A stretch of 64,000 nt of DNA from Clavelina lepadiformis. Its lineage: Eukaryota; Chordata; Ascidiacea; Aplousobranchia; Clavelinidae. The stretch spans positions 18,793,501 through 18,857,500 of the forward strand of contig NC_135245.1 of NCBI RefSeq assembly GCF_947623445.1, read 5' to 3'. Made by a program: the position numbers and the translations under genes. Numbering within the stretch: the stretch's first letter is position 1; each line of letters opens with the position of its first letter. The notes beneath the pieces are model-generated. The model was given only the letters and a program-made list of their open reading frames with translations, was not told where the DNA came from and did no database searches. Shown here piece by piece: positions 23,485 to 33,455 of the stretch.

Positions 23485-24033
23485 TTGTCTTTCTATAACA
23501 AAAGTCTTTTTAATATCTCACAGTCCACTTATAGCATTTTAAGCTGCATGGTGTTTTATATGGTGTCCCTAGTTCCTCTGCTGGACAACGATTTATTGCG
23601 TAGTGCGGTAATAATGTTTTCCAAATTTTCAAGAGAGGAAGTAGAGGAGTAGAGAGTATTCGTGAAGTAGAGGAGCGCTCGAAGTTAGATGCTGATGTCA
23701 AGCTAGAGCTGCTTCATATCACGTTTCACTTTGTCGTGAAGATGAAGGAGAGGTCGAACCAGAGATGAGCTCACCGTGAAGGATGTGCTTTGGAAATGGA
23801 GGTCAATGGCTATGTTTTAAACCCTGAGCTGGCGTACCTTGAAGTATGTCGTGGCCATGTCTTAATTTCCTCAGTTGGCATGCTTTCAGTTAATAGGGCA
23901 AAGAACTGCAGCCAGTGCGCTCCATCACACTGCTGTTCCTGACCTTGGTGCGCCACGTGACCCTTAACTTTCTCACCTGTTGCATATATTTAAGACTACA
24001 TTTCTGTGGTGTTTCCTCTGCAACAAATTAGCT
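23485..24033. other. Gap after the DCAF7 relic
   Basis: Possible faint traces of later DCAF7 exons (LCW near 23577, APSH near 23920) are too weak to call. Otherwise no gene or repeat is recognised. Confidence 0.4.
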
Positions 24034-24155
24034 GTGTTGGCCAAACAGGTCACTATTGGCTCACCTATACACGCTTGTAAATCGCAATCGTATTGACAAT
24101 TTAGGAACGCGTGTTTTCCAATTGCGTATGCTAATCACCCGTTCGGCCAACAGAA
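24034..24155. repeat. Short element with GTTGGCC inverted ends
   Basis: CTGTGTTGGCCAAACAGGT at 24034-24052 and the reverse complement ACCCGTTCGGCCAACAGAA near 24137-24155 form an imperfect 19-bp inverted pair about 85 bp apart, as expected for a very small MITE. I see no clear target duplication. Confidence 0.45.
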
Positions 24156-24234
24156 CTGTATTTTTTACACGATAGTTCAGCGTGTATGCAATTTATGAAC
24201 CTTTCGTCCAGACAGAATGTCTTACTTACGCGTT

Positions 24235-24264
24235 CGTAAATTGTGAACGCGTTTACAATTTACG
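24235..24264. repeat. Near-perfect 30-bp palindrome centred on AACGCGTT
   Basis: CGTAAATTGT-GAACGCGTTT-ACAATTTACG is self-complementary apart from one mispaired position on each side. It lies in a stretch with several ACGCGT/AATTTACG variants (24090-24265) that look like parts of one repeated module. Confidence 0.6.
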
Positions 24265-24286
24265 CACACGATGAATAAAGCGAATT

Positions 24287-24759
24287 CTAACACATATGGC
24301 TAAACATAGTTGAGAACCTCCCGCATTTGTTTAAAAAAGTCATCCATGAGTTTCTCAAAACCACTGAGGAAAGCAAAGTTCTCTGAGAGAAAGCCAAGAG
24401 AGAGTTGTACAGCAGCTTACATCCTGTCACATAGTGGTATGATGAGCAGCCTGTGTTCTCGACACACTTCCTGGATGGGTTGATTGCAAAAAATTGAGCG
24501 CTGAGCAAAAAGATATCTCTACAGTTGTTACGATCGCCTTTCATATGCTTCTTCTGTTCCAGCACTTGCACAGGACCGAATAAAGAAGTGGAGCGATGTT
24601 GATGTCACATGTCATGAGATCAGCCTGAATGCCGTTCGAATCAGGGGTTTTCGAGTTGGTGTAAACGCCTCGTCTCTTTTCGAATGTTGGCAATTTATCA
24701 AGCTTAGGCGTTGGTGGAAAAGTTGGTGTTTTGACATAGACCTCATCAGACATTTGCAT
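24287..24759 (-). pseudogene. LINE reverse-transcriptase fragment
   Basis: On the minus strand the peptide SKTPDSNGIQADLMT is followed by IAPLLYSVLCKCWNR and then, one frame over, KGDRNNCRDIFLLS. These correspond to the conserved non-LTR RT blocks (K-P-G-x-D-G-I-x-A-E-L, the L-L-x-x-C-W segment, and K-G-D-x-x-x-C-x-N-x-R-G-I-x-L-L). The frame changes between the second and third blocks and I see no flanking 3' tail, so this is a dead 5'-truncated piece. The clade cannot be assigned from this length. Confidence 0.65.
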
Positions 24760-24914
24760 GTTTCTGCGGCTTAGCCATTAAATTGAGTCTAGCCTTGCTA
24801 ATCTAGACAGATCATGTAGCCTTTTTGGTTATGGTTGCCTAGTTGGGTGAGGTATGATGTTTTGGTACATTGACGCGTCCTCCTAGTGGACTAATTCATT
24901 AACACCAGAAAGCG

Positions 24915-25010
24915 GCTTAAGGTTTTTATCGCATCTGCTGCAATAACTGGGCATCGAACCCGCTACCTCCATGCCAGCAGAAAGATTTTATACAATTCCG
25001 CTAAAAACAG
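24915..25010 (-). repeat. tRNA-like SINE trace
   Basis: On the minus strand GGTAGCGGGTTCGATGCCC contains a B-box-like GGTTCGATGCC. No matching A box at tRNA spacing and no cloverleaf are seen, so it is a SINE remnant rather than a tRNA gene. Related gaaccc-containing blocks occur at about 25273 and 26137. Confidence 0.4.
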
Positions 25011-25608
25011 GAATTTATTTAGTTTGGACTTTCAGATATATATCTTAAAAATAAATGACGAACGAAAATAAAAATAATTCATTGTTTAGTCCGCAAGAAT
25101 ACCCCGTCACACGGCTGGGTCTTGGTTCTATCACTGGTTGGATGGTTTAAGCCAGCAGGCAGATTTCTACCGAATTGACACATGTAAACGATGTGGTATA
25201 ACGTATATAACCATCGATGATGCATCAGTTGTTAAATTTTGAAAAGAGAAAGCGACTATGTGGCTGTACGGGGGGCTGAACCCAGTACCTTTTGCTCCGT
25301 ATACTGTGACTAATAACGGGAGCTACAACGCGTCTTACGTGTAAACGTCTTTACTCAACAAAGATACCATCATCAGTTAAAAAAAATGAAAAGTAAGTTG
25401 AAGTTTGTGAGGACCAGATTCATTCCAGTGACGTCCATGTTGGGATCATTTCTGTGACTGTTGCGACCAACGACTGTACAAGCAATGCCTTGCACCTGCT
25501 GTGCTCTTTGTTCGTCAGGGTGGCTGGTCAATTCAACTCACGATCGCTTCAGCTCTGGACAGCTCAACTAACGTGCGATGAAACCAAGAACAATTGAAGC
25601 CAAGGATC
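25011..25608. other. Gap with SINE-like scraps
   Basis: The block at 25268-25325 (GGGCTGAACCCAGTACCTTTT...GGGAGCTAC) is repeated with differences at 26133-26190. No coding region is supported. Confidence 0.4.
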
Positions 25609-25958
25609 TGTGATGATATTATAAAATTGCTTGCAAATCGAATGCCGCATAGAATACTTGTTTACGGAAATCGGCAAAGCATTGCGTTACGTAATCGATT
25701 ACTCTCTGCTTATCGTATTAAGTCGTGACAAAAATGTCGTGCATGCCTATATTGCGTGTGTTGTTATTCATAGTTGTTCAATGCGTTACATATGTGATGA
25801 TATTATAAAATTGCTTGCAAATCGAATGCCGCATAGAATACTTGTTTACGGAAATCGGCAAAGCATTGCGTTACGTAATCGATTACGCTTTGCCGATTTC
25901 CGTAAACAAGTATTCTATGCGGCATTCGATTTGCAAGCAATTTTATAATATCATCACA
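25609..25958. repeat. Repeat unit followed by a 72-bp-arm palindrome
   Basis: A 184-bp unit (25609-25792) starting TGTGATGATATTATAAAATT is followed directly by a second, shortened copy whose first 72 bp (25793-25864) pair exactly with 25887-25958 in inverted orientation around a 22-bp loop. The loop contains TTACGTAA. The unit recurs at 27335-27515 and, diverged, at 28184-28280. Long frames across it are products of the repeat and not genes. Confidence 0.9.
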
Positions 25959-27334
25959 GATTAATTATTCAACCCACAGATGTTGGTTTAGTCATCCTGG
26001 CTTCAATCTTCCTGAGTTGAATTTTCCAGGAATTGAATTCGTCTGAAACCGTTCGTCAGTATCATGATATTAAGATAAAAGGATGAAGTGACTCCGATGG
26101 GGTTTGAACAAGCAACTTTACGGTACGTCTGCAGGGGATCTGAACCCAGGACCTTTTCCTCCGATTGCGCGAGCTACAATTCGCCTAGCGGATGTATTAA
26201 GCCACGTTTGCATTAACTATTACGCCATTAAGCCACATACAAACATCTTTGAAATCGTCTTTTACTCACCGCTGCGCGCTTCGACGTGCCGCTTCTTGGA
26301 TGAGTCGGAGTAACGATGGTTAGCTTGGACTTTCGTTGGTTTGAGCCAGCGACCTATTGTTTATCGTTCGCTGCCATTTCCACCAGACCACGACACTCCT
26401 AGCCATCGGGGAATTCTATCTTATATGAATCGAGCATACACTTAAGTTTATTAAATTTTTAATCTTTTTGTTGAGGTTACGTTTCGTCGCGAACGGAAGA
26501 TCGGTTTGAAAGCAAGTTTTGGAAACTTCTTGCCCACACCACTGCGGTAATTAAGCAAGTTTTAATTAGAAAAGCATGAAATGAGGATTAACAGGGATTT
26601 AAAAAAATTTGACTGGGTCGTTTAGCCTAGTCATATGTCACAATAAGAAAATATGCTTAACTGTTTAAAATTACTTATTTAGTTATTAAACATAGAGGTT
26701 CATGCTTTTGGTGACTACCTGATTGTTTATGTACATTGTAGCTTCATACATTTACGAGTACGGCGGCACCTGAATAGTTTCCGCTTTTTTAAAGGTAAAA
26801 TTTTAATTAGGCCAAATACAATCTACAACAACCTCAAAACGACTTGTACTTTGCAGAAAAATGCTTGTCAATCAGGTGTAACGTATTATACGATTACCTT
26901 TGTCTTCAGACTAAGGTTTTTGCACGACTTAAAGCCGACGATGATTCCTGTGAAGTGACTCGCTTGCCGCTCATCACGGTATATCATACATCTTTCCATT
27001 ACTGTATAGTCGACATCTTTTGGCGAGTTTGTTTTTCTGTATACTATATAAGCATACGTATTCCGGTCGGCCTATTTTTTCCAATATAGTTCTGGGGCCA
27101 GATCTTTATCTGCCTATTTAAACAACACAGCAGCAACAATCGACTGACGCAGTTACTCTCTGGCGAGAGAAAAGGAAGAAATAAGCGCAAACATTGTTGG
27201 ATTGTTTTTAGCTTACGTTTTGTGAAATGTTCGTCAGTCTTACTCAAGACTGGTCAGGTCAGTTGTTTTAACGCGATAGATTAATTAATTATTAAGCGTT
27301 TTGGAATCCAGACTTCAACTATTTGATATGGTAC
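25959..27334. other. Gap of 1.4 kb, SINE-like pieces only
   Basis: The stretch 26087-26200 shares the GAACCC/CCTTTT/GAGCTAC block with 25268-25325. The stretch 26331-26400 reads on the minus strand as GTGGTCTGGTGGAAATGG followed by GGCTCAAACC, tRNA-box-like. Beyond about 26450 I see nothing recognisable. Confidence 0.4.
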
Positions 27335-27515
27335 TGTGATGATATTATAAAATTGCTTGCAAATCGAATGCCGCATAGAATACTTGTTTACGGAAATCGG
27401 CAAAGCATTGCGTTACGTAATCGAATACTCTCTGCTTATCGTATTAAGTCGTGACAAAAATGTCGTGCATGCCTATAATGTGTGTGTTATTATTCATAGT
27501 TGTTCAATGCGTTGC
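27335..27515 (+). repeat. Copy of the TGTGATGATATTATAAAATT repeat
   Basis: The 181-bp stretch matches 25609-25792 almost base for base, up to TTGTTCAATGCGTTGCA. No inverted ends or target duplication are visible, so the class of this repeat is unknown. Confidence 0.85.
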
Positions 27516-27547
27516 AGTCTACTAAGTCAACCCTGGGGGGAGGTTAT

Positions 27548-27746
27548 GTGAGGTGTTCTGGAGCAATATGTGTAATGGTTCCACCAGGACTTTTCCCATC
27601 ACGTCGTTGGCTTGCTGTTGCGACTTCGGGCTGGCTCAACTTAAAACCATGAGCAGGATGACACAAGAAGCCGCAACAGCAAGCCAACGACGTGATGGGA
27701 AAAGTCCTGGTGGAACCATTACACATATTGCTCCAGAACACCTCAC
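27548..27746 (+). pseudogene. Hairpin made from a protein-kinase activation-loop exon
   Basis: Arms 27548-27627 and 27667-27746 (80 bp, about one mismatch) are inverted around a 39-bp spacer. In plus orientation, spacer plus right arm read DFGLAQLKTMSRMTQ and then GGTITHIAPEHL, which are the DFG motif and the GT...APE end of a Ser/Thr or RIP-type kinase activation segment, uninterrupted. The left arm is the same exon piece reversed. Nothing upstream or downstream continues a kinase domain, so this is a captured exon fragment and not a gene. Source gene unknown. Confidence 0.7.
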
Positions 27747-28068
27747 AGTACTAACTACTCTGAAACGGAAATCGTTTAACGGCTATCAGCGTTTTTTTAA
27801 CATCGAACATATCCCGCACAAAGCTATCACAGTCGCAGCAAACATTCGTTGGTTTAACTTGCTGCATTTATCGTCAGTATATTGCCTCAATTATAAGCCG
27901 CTCTTACTTACAGGCCGTATTAATCGAAATGTAAGACCAAGATTACGCACTTGCATGTAAACCGCATCGTGTGATCATTGAAAGTGACTCTGCTTGTATG
28001 ACGCTTTTCATCAAAATTAGGCCTAACAGCTTGTGTAAGTATGTTGAGAAAATGACTTGGATAAACTA

Positions 28069-28183
28069 GGATTCGAAACTCGGTTTGTATTAGGTTTAGG
28101 TTATTGGATTAGGTGTAGGAGCCTGCGAAAACATACTTTTAAGCAGCACAGTACGGAAAAGGGTTGCGATAGAACAAATGCCT
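28069..28183 (+). repeat. 115-bp repeat (third copy, outside the segmental duplication)
   Basis: Nearly identical to 14184-14298 and 29386-29500. Its presence just outside block 2, separate from the copy inside block 2, shows it moved or was copied independently. The leading GGATTCGAAACTC resembles a reversed tRNA B box. Confidence 0.85.
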
Positions 28184-28280
28184 TGTGATAAATATATCAA
28201 TTAATGTAACATAAAATTGTGTACGACATAGAATTCTCGTCTATCGAATCAGCGAAGCATAACACTTTGTGACGTAATCC
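28184..28280 (+). repeat. Diverged copy of the TGTGATGATAT repeat at the duplication edge
   Basis: Sequence from TTGTGATAAATATATC through CGAAGCATAACACTTTGTGACGTAATC follows the 25609 unit with many changes. It ends exactly where segmental duplication block 2 begins. Confidence 0.6.
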
Positions 28281-28395
28281 TGCACTGGTGACCTTTTAGC
28301 TGAACCTGGGCCCTAAGGCATAAAAGTTAGATAATATTGCATGTGGTTGCACAAACTCGAAACTTCGTACTGTTATTGTCGTGCACAGGCCTTAA

Positions 28396-28939
28396 CCCTA
28401 TTCTAACTAGACGTGGCTTCTCCCGCACACAGTCATAGCAAAACGTGGCGTACAGTTGCATTGTTTGCTGTAGAAACTTGGAATTTGGTGACTTTTCCTA
28501 AAAAATGTTCAGCTATCTGTCCATGTTTGTTTGATAAAGTTGGATTTTGTAATTTTTGAGATATTGCGATATTTTCATAATTTTGCTCTGCTCTCCGCAT
28601 CGAAGCGTATTACTCATTTACGCACCAATAACTCGACTAACTATTCTCTTTCGTTCTCTTCTCGCGGTCAGCTGGTTTTCCGCACAGCGGGGGCGCGGCG
28701 TAACAAGAAGAATTTCTAGAAATTTGTCACTTTTAGAAATACTTAATTTACACTAAATTCACTTTCTTTAGTTTTACAATTATGATGTATACAGGAAGCC
28801 AGATGATTTTTCTACTAACCTGTAAAAATCTCATCAGTTAACGACGTATAGTTTTCTAGTAATTAACGATTGAAAATGTGTGTGCGGGGTCGGCCACACC
28901 TAGTTTTTTAGTAAACTCGCGAGCCTGGTTAGGATAGGG
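28396..28939. mobile_element. piggyBac-type MITE, copy 2
   Basis: The 544-bp duplicate of 13194-13737 has TTAA at 28392-28395 and 28940-28943. It came with the segmental duplication rather than by a second transposition, because the flanks match too. Confidence 0.92.
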
Positions 28940-28943
28940 TTAA

Positions 28944-30136
28944 ATCGACTAAAAAAGGCACCGCGGTGCCGTAATGTTTAAAGGAAATGCTGCGCACATA
29001 CTGGAAGTGGATGATATTTCCTGTAGAGTGTAGATACTGCAAAGACATTCACGGAAGCAACACGTATGTTTCGCTAGAAATGATATATTGTAGGACTGTG
29101 TAGTCTAGAAGAGAGTGAATGTCCTGCGTAAGGGTAAGCGAGCATTTTCACCTTTTAACTGCTCATGCGCTCGGCGCAATCACAAGACAAAGATGGCCTC
29201 CGCCTGAAGTAGGATCGTATATTCATGGTTTCACACTTAATATGTTTCACATGTAAAGCAATGTCATTAAGTATTTTGCAATCATTCGTGGCGAATTTGT
29301 GTATCTATTTCCTTGCTGAGCTCATTCTGTTTGCTTTGCCTGAAGCTCAGCTGATTGGCGTGAAGCGGCGCATCGCGTGACCATTGGATTCGAAACTCGG
29401 TTTGTATTAGGTTTAGGTTATTGGATTAGGTGTAGGAGCCTGCGAAAACATACTTTTAAGCAGCACAGTACGGAAAAGGGTTGCGATAGAACAAATGCCT
29501 CATCACAGAGAGAATTAACCAGATGTATTGTATGTGCCCATTGCGTGCGTTGTTAGTTGATTTCTTTTTTTTTGAAAGCTTGCATGATCGTAGCTTTAAT
29601 TGTTTTGTCAGGAAGCACAATGCCGTAGGTACACACTTGTTTTAAACCACAAAAACAAAGTATGCTAAGTTTTTACCAAGACAAAAATTATTAGCTTTTG
29701 CAGAATGCAGATGCCTTTACGGAAAGCTTAATTGGCAGAAGTCTATAGTCTTTTTAAGTTGTTGTTCTGTATTGGAATGGAGATTTTAAGCTTAAACTTA
29801 AGTTGGTTAGTTCGTTCAGGTCTTTTTGCCACAATTCGTGTGTAAGCTTTGGACAGGGCCGTAATGTCATTTAACCACGCACTTTGAAGCGCCACAAGCA
29901 AAGAAGTGAAGTCTTTGATTTAACCGAGAAACTTTTTTTCTTTTAGGATATTTGGCCTAATTCCTACATTTAGGCTGCTTGCAAAATTTAGGGTATTTTT
30001 TTTGATAATTGTATAGACGCCAGTTGGACTAAATTAGGTTTTTTAATTCTTAATGACTAGCTTTTAACTTTTAAAATGATAACTTAAAAGTGAAAGTTCT
30101 TGGAGGGCCCCGCGGCAATCCAACCCTGGATTTAGA
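28944..30136. other. Duplicate of the 13742-14939 flank
   Basis: Same content as block 1, including the 115-bp repeat at 29386-29500. No gene is seen. Confidence 0.6.
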
Positions 30137-30144
30137 ATCTACAC

Positions 30145-31037
30145 CAGGGGTGTCCAATCTGTGGCCCGCGCGGTACTTTTGGAAACGACTTATATTATCA
30201 ACTGAATCGCCTACGTAATTTATGACGAACTTACATTCCGAGAAATTGGCATTTATTATTTGCTTTCTTTGTCTATTGCTCTATAGTATATTTCTATACC
30301 ATAGAGGCATAGAGCAATAGATAGTTGAGATAATAGATAATATAGATAATAGAGCAGGGGTGGGCAAATGTATTCAATGGAAGAGCCATTTGCAGAAAAT
30401 ACAAGTACCAGAGAGCCTCAAAATTATTTCAATACAAAAACGATAAATAATGCAAGTTCAGCAATAATAAAAACGAAACGCATAGTTTTCTTCCCACTCT
30501 AGATTAAAACCTCTGTTTTCATCTTCAAATTTTCGTTTTTTGCTAGCATTAGATGTCATCGTTTTCTTTTGCAATGTATTTAAGTAGACTAAACTGAGCT
30601 AAAGCTTACTGTCTTAGCAGTGAAATTGCGTTGACTTGCTGTTAACTAACCCTTCAGATTCTATGTCTACTGTTACGTCATAAACGAAATGCTGGCCTAA
30701 ATAAAGAAAGAAAGAAACGTTCATAAACGGTACTCTTGGTAGCCTTTACAATTTTTTTGGAATTTTACGATTCGACTAGAAGAGCCACAAAAAACATGCC
30801 GGAGAGCCGCAGTTTGCCCACCACTGTAATAGAGCAATAGATAGATAATATACTATAGTCTCTAGTGCAGGGGTGCACAACTGTTCAAGTTAATTTTATT
30901 GCATCACAATTTATTTCTAAGATTAGAAATTTGGGGTGAGGGTTTTAATTAGAAATTAGCAGTAAACACTCAAGTGGCCCGCGCAATCATTCGTAAATCG
31001 CATGTTGCCCTTTGGCCAAAAAGGTTGGACACCCCTG
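30145..31037. mobile_element. hAT-type element with nested insertion, copy 2
   Basis: Ends CAGGGGTGTCCAA and GGACACCCCTG lie between ATCTACAC at 30137-30144 and 31038-31045. This is the segmental duplicate of 14948-15833, with a few extra bases near 30306. Confidence 0.9.
30355..30826. mobile_element. Inner hAT-type MITE, copy 2
   Basis: The 472-bp element is flanked by an exact 8-bp TAATAGAG duplication (30347-30354 and 30827-30834), which proves the insertion boundaries. Confidence 0.9.
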
Positions 31038-31240
31038 ATCTACACAGACCAACTGTCGCAAGTTATTTTGTCAGGATCGATCCGACAAATACCTTTCTGA
31101 AAACGTTGGTCTGTTTAGCACAATTATGCTGTGGTTATATCTATTGCACTACAACTATACCCATCAACCTACGGTAAAAATGTTTATTGCAAGTTCGTCC
31201 GACTTCAGAAGATAAAGACCTGAAAATAAAACATATCAAA

Positions 31241-32191
31241 ATGGAAGAAACTAAGGTAGAAGCTGCCTTAAATAACGTTCATGCTGTTATTTTCTGTGAC
31301 AATGTGAAAGACTCGCAAGAAGAATACAGTGGCTGGTGTGAAAGTTATGACAAGGATGCGGACACTCTCAATTACCAGTCTCCTCCGCAAGCGGCAAAGA
31401 TGTTTGGAAAATATTGCAAGGACGCCACAACCGTTCTGGACGTTGCCTCAGGTTCTACTTAATTGCACCATTATGACATCACACACTTGAATAAACTTTA
31501 CACTCAGTAGTTTGAATTTAAATTTGTAAAAAAACACTCTTTGTAAAGGCACCGGAAAGGCTGCTCAGTTGATACGAGGAGAATATGGATACGATGGTGA
31601 TCTTGACCTTCTCGACTTTAACTTGAATATGCTGCAACAGGCCGACAAGAAGAAGCTGAAGATAAGGTAAACGTCATGAAATGAGGCGCATATTGCTACG
31701 AAACGTAGGATAAACTGCTGGTTTTCTGCTACAGGAACTTCATCCAGCATTGGGTTGACGATACGGGAGAATTACCCGTCAAGGAAGGAAGCTATGACGT
31801 CATTATATGTGTCGGATCGTTTGTACCCAATCACATTCCTGTGACGGCGATGCGCGTAAGTCTTGCCTTTCGCAAGTTTTACTTCGAGTTTGATGATAAA
31901 AGTCGGAATTTCCTAAGTGTGTAATATAGATTCTAGATTACACAGTTTTAGCGATTCGCACTAATACTCTTCTACTTTCAGGGTATGCTGAAGTCTTTAA
32001 AACACGGAGGTGTGATGATATTAACAACCCGAAATACGAAAGTTGGTTCGTACAAGTTGGACTTTGATAGAGTCCTACAAAGCATGATCGACGCAAAGGA
32101 AGCTGAGTTGGTCGACAAAGAAGAATACAAAAATTATCCTGGTGCATATGACCACGTTTTGAATGTCGTGCTTGTCTTAAGAAAGCTTTAA
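31241..32191 (+). CDS. METTL27-like SAM-dependent methyltransferase, copy E
   Basis: Exons 31241-31451, 31549-31666, 31735-31855 and 31982-32191 encode 219 aa. It is the segmental duplicate of D, with about eight residue differences. One difference falls in SAM motif I: D has DVGSGTGK, E has DVASGTGK, so the first glycine (residue 69) is alanine. The other changes are mostly mild (for example A16V, D34E). The frame and all splice sites are intact, so it can be expressed, but SAM binding may be altered. The poly(A) signal is ATTAAA right after the stop. Confidence 0.78.
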
Positions 32192-32410
32192 ATTAAATAC
32201 TTTGAATGTAGCAACAGATTTTTTCAAATTGTCACGCCTTGGATTCACTTATTCTAAGAAAAACCTATAAAAAATAAATCTGTTGTTTTTCATATTCGCA
32301 AAAGCTATAGAAGTAAACCGCGTTAGAAGATCTTTTGAGAATTATTATCTGTATAGAGTTCCAGTTGTAGCTGTTGCTTGCTACTGCCCATGTATATTGG
32401 ACAGTAGCCC

Positions 32411-33370
32411 GTAGACTTACAAAATATGGGGTGGTTGAATAAATGAAATTTCGCTGAATAAGAAACCTCATTGGCGTTTTGCAACAGCATTTGCTGGACG
32501 TGTTCATGCTCAAATATTTATTTCTTATCACCGTCTCTCATAATAATCAGACACTGCGAATGGTTTTGTCTGGTGTTACAATCTTTATTCTCGGACTGAG
32601 GAAAATCTTTGCAAGACTTAAACCCGGTAATAATTTTTCATCTCTCGGGCTCCGGTTACCGAGCTAGCCTTTGTGCTATAGTTTCAATTGAGACACGTTT
32701 TTATTCGTTTATTTTTGCTGTTAGCTGTTGCTTGCTCCCGCCCATGTAAATTAGATAGTAGCCCAACGCACAGCCCGTTGAGACGGGTGATTAAGTGGTG
32801 AAACTGGGCATGCAAAAAAGATAGTTTGGGGTTAAATTGAAATTAAGTTTAAGATTGGAATGTAGAGTTTGGTTAGATTTAGGTTACTATATTAAAATTA
32901 TAACCAGAGCTTTGGAGCTGGAGCCGGAGCCCTGGAGCTTTGCATTTTCAAAAGGAGCTGGAGCTGTATGCAAAATTCAGTTGGAGCTGGAGCCAGTTGA
33001 TCAATAGACACCTCCAGCTCTACTTAATTTCATGAGATGCTATTGCTGTTGGCTGATTTCACATAATTTAACAGCAACCATCACAAAATTGATAAATGTT
33101 GGCTCTTTGGCTGTTTGTTGGCGCACTGCGAATGGTTTTGTGTGGTGTTACAATGTTTATTCTCGGACTGAGGAAAATCTTTGCAAGACTTAAACCCAAT
33201 AATAATTCTTCATCTCTCGGGCTCCGATTACCGAACTAGCGTTTGTGCTATAGTTTCAATTGAGACACGTTTTTATTCGTTTTTTTTTTGATATTTTATA
33301 ATATTGGTCGAATTTGAAACCGTTAATCAGGACCACTGAACAAAAGCATACGTTGTTCATATTTTCTCAA
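32411..33370. repeat. Repeat cluster: paired SINE-like copies and GGAGCT-rich stretch
   Basis: A block at 32552-32711 is repeated at 33124-33285 (CACTGCGAATGGTTTTGT to CGTTTTTATTCGTTT). On the minus strand it contains GCTAGCTCGGTAACCGG and GGGTTTAAGTC, like the A and B boxes of a tRNA-derived SINE. Between the copies, 32905-33020 is rich in GGAGCTGGAGCC. A 42-base segment at 32369 (AGCTGTTGCTTGCT...) recurs at 32723, where it continues as block 1 does at 17224. No gene is seen. Confidence 0.65.
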
Positions 33371-33384
33371 AAGTATTACAAGTG

Positions 33385-33455
33385 TAGCGCCCAATTTTGA
33401 ATCGAACCCGGCAAGCTGTATAGCCACTACGCCACCGAGCCGGCAAGCAATGCAT
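33385..33455 (-). repeat. tRNA-derived SINE head
   Basis: The minus strand reads CTCGGTGGCGTAGTGGCT, a good A box, then GCCGGGTTCGATTC, a good B box. It lacks a closing acceptor stem, so I call a SINE and not a tRNA gene. Confidence 0.5.

Larger units (their letters stand above)
28281..32410. repeat. Segmental duplication, block 2
   Basis: About 4.13 kb, direct copy of 13079-17229 with scattered substitutions, a shorter third intron in the methyltransferase gene, and small indels. Block 2 is the derived copy by inference, because block 1 is continuous with the genuine copy C flank. Confidence 0.93.

Noticed and set aside
25631-25948. 105-codon frame with internal repeats
   Set aside because: It is a by-product of the tandem and inverted repeat unit, not a conserved protein.
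33385-33455. Possible tRNA gene on the minus strand
   Set aside because: A and B boxes are present, but no acceptor stem closes, so it fits a SINE better.
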